Source of the DNA: JANPII01 sp031424915
Lineage (GTDB): Bacteria; Pseudomonadota; Alphaproteobacteria; Rickettsiales; Midichloriaceae
Assembly: GCA_031424915.1 (NCBI GenBank)
Contig: JANPII010000136.1
Location: forward strand, 1-14,070
Length of the DNA: 14,070 nucleotides
Direction: 5' to 3'
Shown here: in pieces, positions 8,075 through 14,070 of the stretch
Numbering within the stretch: the first letter of the stretch is position 1
Layout of the letters: every line of letters begins with the position of its first letter
Notes under the pieces: generated by a model
What the model was told of the DNA's origin: nothing
Database searches by the model: none
The model's input: only the letters and a program-made list of their open reading frames with translations
Made by a program: the position numbers and the translations under genes

Positions 8075-8266
8075 ATGTCTGGACGTATAGGCGAATTACT
8101 ACTTATCTTGTTAATCATACTGCTACTTTTTGGCGCTGGGCGTCTACCAAAGGTTATGGCAGATGTAGGCCGCAGTATCCGTTCACTACGTGCTGGGTTA
8201 GCCGAGGATATAAAGGATGAGGCCCTGCCTGTGGAAGCTCCCGCCAAAAAACGCAAAGGCAAGTAA
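8075..8266 (+). CDS. tatA: Twin-arginine translocase subunit TatA
   Basis: TatA forms the membrane-thinning component that moves folded proteins with twin-arginine signals across the inner membrane. The 63-residue product has the standard plan: a short N-terminus with acidic E7, one membrane helix (about 8-18), the conserved FG hinge (19-20), an amphipathic helix (AGRLPKVMADVGRSIRSLRAGL region, about 21-42) and a short lysine-rich tail. The length and the lone FG motif fit TatA/TatE rather than the longer TatB. A very strong ribosome site, AGGAGG, lies at 8062-8067, overlapping the dksA stop. tatB and tatC are not beside it, as they are in many genomes, so the rest of the translocase must be encoded elsewhere if present. 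Confidence 0.92.
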   Translation: MSGRIGELLLILLIILLLFGAGRLPKVMADVGRSIRSLRAGLAEDIKDEALPVEAPAKKRKGK

Positions 8267-8268
8267 AG

Positions 8269-9543
8269 ATGTATGCTGTTGAATGGATGATCGCTCTACG
8301 CTACCTTCTCACTCGGAGTCGAGAAAATTTCGTTTCAGTAATTACCGCTTTCTCTTTGTTGGGAATCACCTTAGGTGTTGCCACCCTGATCATAGTAATG
8401 GCGGTCATGAATGGATATGAAGTAGAGCTAATAAACCGCATCCTTGGCTTAAATGGCCATATAACCCTAAGCTCTCCTACAAGGAATATCACCCAATATG
8501 AAGAGCTTGCCGCCGGCGTACGACAAATACCAGGTGTAAAATTCGCAGCCCCCATGGTACAGGCACAAGTTATGGCTATAAGTGGCAGTAGTTCTTCTGG
8601 CGCAATGGTACGAGCTATGTCGCCTGCAGATTTAGCTAACAAACCGCTACTTGCCTCAGCCTTGCAAAGCGGGGCCTGGCAAGACATGGAGTTACCTATA
8701 TTAGATGATAGCGGCATACCAACAGGTAAGATAGAAGCAGGTATTATTGTAGGTAAAACTTTTGCTGAAACTCTAGAGCTAAGCTTAGGCAGCCAAGTCA
8801 AGCTACTTGCATCAGAACTTGACACCACAGTAGTAGGTAATATTCCTAGGATGAAAACATATCGCGTGGTTGGAATATTTGATGTAGGCATGTATGAATA
8901 TAACGCTGGCATGATTTTTATGCCCTTAGCTGCAGCGCAATCTTTTTTTCGTTACCCACAAGCAGTAAGTGATATTGAGATTATGGCCTATAGTGTAAAA
9001 GATATTAGCCAGATAAAAGCTAACTTGCCTAGCACTCAGCCTTTGCGAGTAGTAGACTGGATGATCAGCAACCAAAACTTAGTACATGCCCTTAAAGTAG
9101 AGCGCAATGTAATGTTCCTTATCCTGACATTGATTATTCTAGTGGCAGCATTCAACACCATTTCTGGCCTAGTCATGCTGGTCAAAGAAAAGACTAAAAG
9201 TATCGCTATTTTGCGCACATTTGGTATGACGCGAGGCGCTATTATCCGTATCTTTATGCTAACAGGCTCACTAATAGGCATCATCGGCACAATGAGTGGG
9301 GTATTACTGGGTATTGCGATCACATTAAATCTAGAAAGAATCAAGAAAGTATTAGAATCACTGACTGGCACCCCTTTATTTGACCCCATGATTTATTTTC
9401 TAACTAAGCTTCCAGCTGACCTACAATTAAGGAATGTTATAACGATAGCATCTTTAGCTCTTGTACTTTCTGTCATTTCCACTATATATCCAGCTTGGCG
9501 AGCATCCAAGCTACTGCCGGCTGAAGCGCTACGCTACGAGTAA
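8269..9543 (+). CDS. lolC: Lipoprotein-releasing system permease LolC/LolE
   Basis: This is an inner-membrane permease of the LolCDE ABC complex, which extracts outer-membrane lipoproteins and passes them to LolA. The 424 residues show the family plan: cytoplasmic start with MIALRYLLTR, first membrane helix (about 21-45), a large periplasmic domain (about 50-275), and three C-terminal helices (near 281-306, 325-350 and 385-408) forming the FtsX-like domain, with KEKTKSIAILRTFGMTRGAI between helices two and three and the closing YPAWRASKLLPAEALRYE. The opening and the RILGLNGHITL stretch fit the alphaproteobacterial LolC/E type. It starts two bases after the tatA stop with AAAGG upstream. The ATPase gene lolD, often adjacent, is absent here: tyrS follows instead. 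Confidence 0.93.
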   Translation: MYAVEWMIALRYLLTRSRENFVSVITAFSLLGITLGVATLIIVMAVMNGYEVELINRILGLNGHITLSSPTRNITQYEELAAGVRQIPGVKFAAPMVQAQVMAISGSSSSGAMVRAMSPADLANKPLLASALQSGAWQDMELPILDDSGIPTGKIEAGIIVGKTFAETLELSLGSQVKLLASELDTTVVGNIPRMKTYRVVGIFDVGMYEYNAGMIFMPLAAAQSFFRYPQAVSDIEIMAYSVKDISQIKANLPSTQPLRVVDWMISNQNLVHALKVERNVMFLILTLIILVAAFNTISGLVMLVKEKTKSIAILRTFGMTRGAIIRIFMLTGSLIGIIGTMSGVLLGIAITLNLERIKKVLESLTGTPLFDPMIYFLTKLPADLQLRNVITIASLALVLSVISTIYPAWRASKLLPAEALRYE

Positions 9544-9566
9544 TTTTTGATCAGAATAGGAAGAGA

Positions 9567-10811
9567 ATGAACGTTAAATCTGAGTTTTTACACACTTTGA
9601 AGCAGCGCGGATATATCCATCAATGTACGGATATAGAAGCTTTGGATCAGCTTCTTACTGAACAAATAGTAACAGGTTATATTGGCTTTGACTGCACAGG
9701 TCGCTCCCTGCATGTTGGTAGCTTAGTGCAAATCATGATGTTGCGTAAAATGCAGCAGTGTGGGCACCGTCCTCTTGTTCTCATGGGCGGAGGAACCTCT
9801 AAGATTGGAGACCCCTCTGGTAAAGATGAAGCGCGCCAACTTTTATCACAACAAGACATAGAAACAAACAAGCAAAGCATAGCTGAGATTTTCTCTCAGT
9901 TTCTGAAATTTGGCGAAGGCTCTACAGATGCTAAAATGCTAGATAACAGCGAGTGGCTAGACAGCCTAGGGTATATTAATTTCCTACGCAATTATGGCCG
10001 CCACTTTTCAGTAAACCGCATGCTTACCATGGATAGCGTACGCTTGCGTTTAGAACGCCAAGATAATCTCAGCTTTCTTGAGTTTAATTATATGCTACTA
10101 CAAGCCTTTGATTTTGTAGAATTAAACCGCCTGCATGGATGCAGAGTACAGTTTGGGGGATCTGACCAATGGGGCAATCTAGTAAGTGGGGCAGATTTAG
10201 GACGGCGCCTACAATGCCCCGAACTATATGGCTTAACCAGTCCACTAATTACCACTTCTAGCGGTGCTAAAATGGGGAAAACTGCAAGTGGGGCCATATG
10301 GTTGCGTGCAGATATGCTATCTCCTTATGATTATTGGCAGTTCTGGCGCAATACAGAAGATACCGATGTGCCACGCTTTCTTAAGTTATTCACTGAGCTA
10401 CCAATGGCAGAAATTAAGAAGCTAGCAGCACTACGTGACCATGAAATCAATGAGGCTAAGAAAATTTTGGCCCATCATGCTACTACTCTGTGCCATGGAG
10501 AGCAGGCTGCGCTTGAGGCGATGGACACAGCAAAGAATACTTTCGAAGAAGGTGGATTAGGCAAAGCTTTGCCCACATACCAGCTGTCACGCGCAGAAGC
10601 AGAAGGTATGGCTGTGTTCAAGCTATTTACTATATGCGGCTTATGTGCTTCAGGTGGAGAAGCAAGACGCTTGATACAAGGAGGAGGGGCCAAGCTTAAC
10701 AATAAACCCCTACAAGATGAGATGGCGTTCATTACCTTGGAGGATTTTCCAAATGGTGAGGCTAAGCTTTCTGCAGGTAAAAAACAGCATATTATAGTGA
10801 AGCTGGGATAA
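9567..10811 (+). CDS. tyrS: Tyrosyl-tRNA synthetase
   Basis: TyrRS charges tRNA-Tyr with tyrosine in the cytoplasm. The 414-residue product is a class I synthetase with the HIGH-type motif H49-V-G-S52 following FDCTGRSL, the tyrosine-binding region QFGGSDQWGN (195-204) and the KMSKS-equivalent K235-M-G-K-T239. This KMGKT form is common in alphaproteobacterial TyrRS. The C-terminal 60 residues form an S4-like RNA-binding domain (FTICGLCASGGEARRLIQ, AKLNNK). The ATG is preceded by AGGAAGAG and follows lolC by 23 bases, closing the dksA-tatA-lolC-tyrS run. There is no sign of truncation. Confidence 0.96.
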   Translation: MNVKSEFLHTLKQRGYIHQCTDIEALDQLLTEQIVTGYIGFDCTGRSLHVGSLVQIMMLRKMQQCGHRPLVLMGGGTSKIGDPSGKDEARQLLSQQDIETNKQSIAEIFSQFLKFGEGSTDAKMLDNSEWLDSLGYINFLRNYGRHFSVNRMLTMDSVRLRLERQDNLSFLEFNYMLLQAFDFVELNRLHGCRVQFGGSDQWGNLVSGADLGRRLQCPELYGLTSPLITTSSGAKMGKTASGAIWLRADMLSPYDYWQFWRNTEDTDVPRFLKLFTELPMAEIKKLAALRDHEINEAKKILAHHATTLCHGEQAALEAMDTAKNTFEEGGLGKALPTYQLSRAEAEGMAVFKLFTICGLCASGGEARRLIQGGGAKLNNKPLQDEMAFITLEDFPNGEAKLSAGKKQHIIVKLG

Positions 10812-10862
10812 TATAAATACTTCTTATTTCCTAAGCTTGGTATTAATTCAAAGATTTTGCGA

Positions 10863-10908
10863 TTGATTACAACTGGCTAAGTAGCAATGTGTATTCTTAG
10901 CAAATCAA
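10863..10908. repeat. Nested inverted repeats (possible RNA structure)
   Basis: TTGAT (10863-10867) pairs with ATCAA (10904-10908), and inside them GCTAAG (10876-10881) pairs with CTTAGC (10896-10901). A further hairpin, TTAAG-tcgag-CTTAA, follows at 10926-10940. There is no T-run, so these are not ordinary intrinsic terminators. Function is unknown. Confidence 0.3.
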
Positions 10909-11163
10909 CAAGATAAACCATAAGTTTAAGTCGAGCTTAATAAGTAAAGACCTAGGTAGGATGAAATTACAACTCATGGTATATGGTAATTGGCCTGCAC
11001 CACCGATAGATATAAGCCTAAGTTTAACGCAACAAGCTGAGTAAATCTTAATGCCCTATTTAAGGCTTTATCTTCTGCTAAGTGCGTGAACTTAAGAATG
11101 CATAATCTTATCTTGCCGTAAAATGGTCATAAAATGTGTAAGCTAGGAATGCATTCGGTCTAT

Positions 11164-11192
11164 CGCCCAAAGGCCTTACTCACCTTTGGGCG
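11164..11192 (+). terminator. Strong GC-rich hairpin, terminator-like
   Basis: A perfect 10-bp stem CGCCCAAAGG/CCTTTGGGCG encloses a nine-base loop. It is by far the strongest hairpin in the AT-rich gap and is followed on the plus strand by GTTTCAAT, a poor T-tract. It could end tyrS transcripts or an unrecognised short transcript, or act on the minus strand. It sits about 350 bases beyond tyrS. Confidence 0.45.
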
Positions 11193-11333
11193 GTTTCAAT
11201 ATATAATATAAGTTGCTATGAAAACAAAATATCACATATGCAGCGTATGTTTACTAAGATTTAGTATATTACCACCTGATCTTGATATTTAATTTTAGTA
11301 CAATAACACAAATGTAATATTTGAGTCCTAAGC

Positions 11334-12943
11334 ATGAATATAGCAGCTTTTTTAACTCAAAATTATGGTAAGTTAACTTTTCTAGATCTTATCCTAATTT
11401 GCACCTATTTAGTTTTATGCCTTTATGTAGGTTTTAAAAATGCTGGTAAGATTAAAAACATTAAAGATTATGCATTAGGCAGTGGCGAAATCTCTACCGC
11501 AGCTTTGGTTGCTACACTATACGCTACACACTTGGGAGCTAGATCAACAATTGGTATGATACAAAGAATTACTGAAATAGGGGCTTTGTTTGCAATTATA
11601 GTATTATTGAGCCCAATGAGATTTATTGTTAGCCTCGCGATATATAGGCATATTGAGCAATTCCGAGGATGCATCACCTCCAGTGACATAATGGCCAGGT
11701 TATATGATACTCCTGGCCGTTTTGTTATGAATATCAGTATATTAACGCACAGCATAGCAACAGTAGCAGCTCAAAACAGCAGCAGTAGGATACTTGCTGC
11801 ACTATTTCTTAGAGATACCTATGGCAGCGGGCATGATACTTGGCTCTGGGACTCTGATTTTTTATTCTGTTTTGGGGGGAATTAGAGCGGTAATAATAAC
11901 TGACATACTTCAATTCTCCTTGTTTTACGTTATATTGCCCGTTTTATGCACTGTGTTTATGAGGCAAACAGGGGGATGGACCGCGGTTGCTGCCTTAGTT
12001 CCAGAAGATAAATGGCATTTTACGTGGCAGACTAAAGATCAAATGTGGATGTTTTATAGTGGTTTATTATGGATGTTTTTACCTCTAGAAGGTGGTCCTT
12101 TTATTCAGCGATTTTTAATATCGATGAGCAATAAACAGCTAACTCAAGCCTTGTCTATAGCTACCATATTAGACTGCTCAATAGCAGTAATGGTCTGCTT
12201 ATTTGGATTTGTTACTATAGCCGCAACAAAAGGGCTAATAGCCCCGCAAGATATTGTGTGGTATGCAATCGATAGTAAACTATGGGGCCTATTAAAGGGG
12301 GCTTTTGTTGTTAGTGTATTAGCCTTAATTATGTCTACAGCAGACTTTTACTTAAACAATGCAGGAGTTTTATTTGCAAGAGATTTAATAAAGCCAATAT
12401 TTTACATCAATAAGCGACTATACCGAAGTGATGATTGCTCATATTTTTACAGGAGTGGCTGGAGCCATAGCAATACTTATGGTTATTGCTACTCCACGTA
12501 TCCTAGATTTATTATGGATAGCAATTAATTTTTATTATCCCCTTATTATCGTTCCGCTGGCTGCTGGCTTCTTATATTTCCGGACTAATTCCGTCTCTTT
12601 TCTTTTTTCTGTTTCTTTTGCTATAATAGGTGTTTTTATTGGAGCTAAACTACAGGGTAAATTGGACGTACTCAGTACTGTGTTCGGTATTACGGGCAGT
12701 GCCATCGGCTTATTTGGTGCACACCGTCTACAACAAATATTTGGTGTGCTTAATAATGTCGCCAGGCAAGAGAAAATAGATCTAGCACAGTGGTATAAAG
12801 AACAGGCTGTAACACTTAAGGTATCAACAGAGCAAGTCCCTACAGAGCTGCGGCGTCTGGCCAGAGAAAAACAAAAAAGCCTCAACCCTCGAGGTTTAAC
12901 AAAAAAAGTTGCAACATGCCGCTATATTTCCACTTCATTTTAA
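11334..12943 (+). pseudogene. Sodium:solute symporter (SSS family), frameshifted
   Basis: The reading frame changes twice within one recognisable SSS transporter. The N-terminal part runs from ATG 11334 to about 11776 (LDLILICTYLVLCLYVGF; a TLYATHLGARSTIGM helix). It then shifts at an AAAA run (11773-11776): removing one A joins VAAQ to TAAVGYLLHYFLEIP. The middle part holds the family signature YSVLGGIRAVIITDILQF and MSTADFYLNNAGVLFARDLIKP. A second shift lies at CC (12423-12424): removing one C joins INKRLY to EVMIAHIFTGVAG. The last part continues through membrane helices into a charged tail (EKIDLAQWYKEQ, TELRRLAREKQ) and stops at 12943. Both shifts are consistent with single-base insertions. 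The gene could not make a full product unless these are sequencing errors. The charged tail suggests fusion to a signalling domain, as in CbrA-like symporter sensors. Confidence 0.8.
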
Positions 12944-13587
12944 TGTGTGCTTTGCCCGCTCTTAGCACTTATGCTTATTTAGTTTCCCCTAATGACGATA
13001 GTTTTACGTTTCGTTCAGGAAAAACATACCGATAAACTTTATTATATGGCTACTACGAATGCACTAACAGATCTTGCAAATCGGCATCATCTAAATATAG
13101 ATTTAGCAAACCTGGTCGAAGATGCTCACGCCAGGAATAACGATTTATCTATTATTGCATTAGATATAGACTACTTCAAAAGACTTAATGATACGTATGG
13201 TCATGATGCAGGAGATGCGGTGCGTTAGGAGCTAGGCAGAGTAATGAAAGAAGTGGCAAGACCACTAGATATATGCGCCCGCCTTGGTGGTGAAGATTCC
13301 TAATAGTACTACCTAGCACTGATCTGAATGAGGCGGCACTAATAGCAGAGCCCTTGCGTAGCAAGATTGCCACTGATCCATTTAATATTAACATCAAGCC
13401 TTACAGCATAAATTGCACCATTAGCTTGGGTGTAACTGCCCTAAGACTCAAAGATACGCCAAATTCCTTAATGAGACGTGCAGATAAAGCCTTGTATAAA
13501 GCTAAAGGTAAAGCGCATGAAGGGCGTAATCGAGTAGTAGTCGCAACTAAAAATGCAATGGAGATATGGTTGCAGCCAGAAGCTTAA
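12916..13587 (+). pseudogene. GGDEF (diguanylate cyclase) remnant
   Basis: A decayed GGDEF domain, the enzyme type that makes cyclic di-GMP. From about 13010 the frame reads TTNALTDLANRHHL and LDIDYFKRLNDTYGHDAGDAV, matching the start of GGDEF domains including the metal-binding Asp of DIDYFK. A TAG at 13226-13228 interrupts it. Beyond it the frame keeps the inhibitory-site form R-P-L-D (13259-13270) five residues before GGE. At 13295-13297 one base is missing inside what was probably GGEEF; the next frame then gives FLIVLPSTDL, an SLGVTAL strand and RRADKALYKAKGKAHEGRNRV, ending at 13587. Upstream, 12916-13029 in another frame encodes a short hydrophobic helix (FHFILMCALPALSTYAYL) that may be a signal peptide or a membrane segment. 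Whether this was a separate gene or the output domain of the preceding symporter is unclear. Confidence 0.8.
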
Positions 13588-13629
13588 TGTTGGCAAATTC
13601 AGAAAACGTTCTGCACAATACCCTGAAAA

Positions 13630-13674
13630 TGGTGGAGGTAGCCGGATTCGAACCGACGACCCTCTGCTTGCAAA
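13630..13674 (-). pseudogene. 3' half of tRNA-Ala(TGC); probable attachment site of an integrative element
   Basis: On the minus strand these 45 bases parse exactly as tRNA positions 32-76: anticodon loop TTTGCAA (anticodon TGC), 3' anticodon strand GCAGA, variable loop GGGTC, T arm GTCGG-TTCGAAT-CCGGC, acceptor strand TACCTCC, A73 and CCA. U70, half of the G3-U70 alanine identity pair, is present. The bases before the loop do not pair with GCAGA and show no D arm or acceptor 5' strand, so only the 3' half exists and it cannot be a working tRNA. Tyrosine integrases commonly recombine at tRNA 3' halves and leave such duplicates. The orientation implies that the element lies on the higher-coordinate side. 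Confidence 0.8.
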
Positions 13675-13791
13675 TCCGATACATCCAAATATTCGTAACT
13701 AAGCATAGCAAGCAATAGCACATAATCCCTGGCTTTGCAATAGCCTGTTGTTTTGCTGAGTATTGCGCTTTGCTATAGAAATTTACCAGTA

Positions 13792-13811
13792 AGTGCCCCA
13801 CCAGTGTCCCA
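13792..13811. repeat. Two 9-base direct repeats 11 bases apart (possible integrase arm sites)
   Basis: AGTGCCCCA (13792-13800) and AGTGTCCCA (13803-13811) differ at one base and start 11 bases apart, about one helical turn. They lie about 120 bases from the tRNA fragment on the side where the element is expected. Arm-type integrase sites often have this layout; that role is inferred. Confidence 0.35.
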
Positions 13812-13909
13812 TGGATAGGAACATTATACTAAAACTGGAGCCTACTTATCTCATCTTACCAGGTATGCAATCAGTCACTTCTTGTATCACCACTAATCTC
13901 ATTGATTAT

Positions 13910-14070
13910 TTACATTATATGGCAGCCACCATTATCATTCTTCTGAGTTGGCTCTGGCCTAGTACTAGGGGTGCTGGTGGTATGTTGCACATCACGCACC
14001 ACTCCCTTACCCAACTGCGGCGCAACGTCTTTATACAAAATACCCATGTCCATCGACACTTGTAGTCTGC
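13910..14070 (-). CDS. Possible C-terminal end of an unknown gene (runs off the window)
   Basis: A minus-strand frame is open from the right edge to a TAA at 13910-13912, about 52 codons. It contains MDMGILYKDVAPQLGKGVV and a Thr/Ser/Pro-rich stretch ending in GGCHIM. Composition is protein-like, but no family is recognised and chance cannot be excluded. If real it would be cargo or a structural gene of the putative integrated element. Confidence 0.25.
   Translation of the reverse strand, partial: RLQVSMDMGILYKDVAPQLGKGVVRDVQHTTSTPSTRPEPTQKNDNGGCHIM

Larger units (their letters stand above)
10812..11333. other. 522-base gene-poor gap after tyrS
   Basis: No gene is recognised in this stretch. 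It contains several inverted repeats built on CTTAA/TTAAG and GCTAAG/CTTAGC words and one strong GC-rich hairpin at 11164-11192. On the minus strand, short open frames (for example about 44 codons ending at 10972-10974, in the frame reading FTHLAEDKALNRAL) look protein-like but lack starts and overlap others, so they may be relics or chance. I recognised none of the standard structural RNAs (tRNA, tmRNA, RNase P RNA, SRP RNA) by their conserved words. The last about 140 bases are the upstream region of the symporter pseudogene; no clear promoter is seen there. Confidence 0.4.
13588..14070. other. Right-hand region with tRNA fragment and element-like end
   Basis: Apart from the tRNA-Ala fragment, the paired 9-base repeats and a possible partial minus-strand frame listed separately, nothing recognisable is seen. 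No integrase or transposase motif was found on either strand before the window ends. Confidence 0.4.

Noticed and set aside
12870..12907. Minus-strand terminator-like hairpin (CCTC/GAGG followed by T-runs)
   Set aside because: The stem is only four to five base pairs, there is no minus-strand gene for it to end, and the A-rich run is better explained as pseudogene sequence with a slippage site.
13793..14065. Plus-strand 90-codon open frame
   Set aside because: It starts within the 9-base repeats with no ribosome site, its translation shows no domain pattern, and the opposite strand has a more protein-like frame.
1..14070. CRISPR array, insertion sequence or complete prophage
   Set aside because: No regularly spaced repeats, transposase motifs or phage structural genes were seen on either strand.

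Overview
The window most likely comes from an AT-rich alphaproteobacterium, perhaps host-associated. This rests on protein features: a single-zinc-cysteine DksA, an alpha-type LolC/E permease opening, a KMGKT-type TyrRS and a long ThyX whose C-terminal region matches alphaproteobacterial forms. The lineage is inferred from remembered family features, not from a search.

Layout. 1-2061 is an accessory-looking minus-strand segment: an AEC (auxin efflux carrier-like) permease and, upstream of it, a HEPN/minimal-nucleotidyltransferase pair overlapping by ATGA, which resembles a type VII toxin-antitoxin module. 2218-10811 is a compact housekeeping block, all on the plus strand: thyX, a DMT-family exporter, xseA, a PpiD-like periplasmic chaperone, dksA, tatA, lolC/E and tyrS. 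Gaps inside thyX-exporter-xseA and inside dksA-tatA-lolC-tyrS are 2-23 bases, so these are probably two operons with ppiD between them. Candidate promoters precede thyX, ppiD and dksA.

10812-11333 has no recognisable gene but contains a strong 10-bp GC-rich hairpin. 11334-13587 is a decayed region: a sodium:solute symporter with two clear single-base frameshifts, running into a GGDEF (diguanylate cyclase) remnant with an in-frame stop and a frameshift inside the GGEEF motif itself. It may once have been one symporter-GGDEF sensor protein or two genes.

13630-13674 is a precise 45-base 3' half of tRNA-Ala(TGC) on the minus strand (anticodon loop to CCA) with no 5' half beside it. Such fragments are typical of the far attachment site of an integrative element. 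Its orientation places the element to the right, running out of the window. A pair of 9-base repeats one helical turn apart (13792-13811) and the tail of a possible unknown minus-strand gene lie on that side. No integrase is visible.

The genes span nucleotide synthesis (ThyX), repair (XseA), envelope biogenesis (PpiD, TatA, LolC/E), transcription control (DksA) and translation (TyrRS). I found no clearly novel system. The best leads are the tRNA-derived attachment site, the symporter-GGDEF relic and the HEPN/MNT pair.
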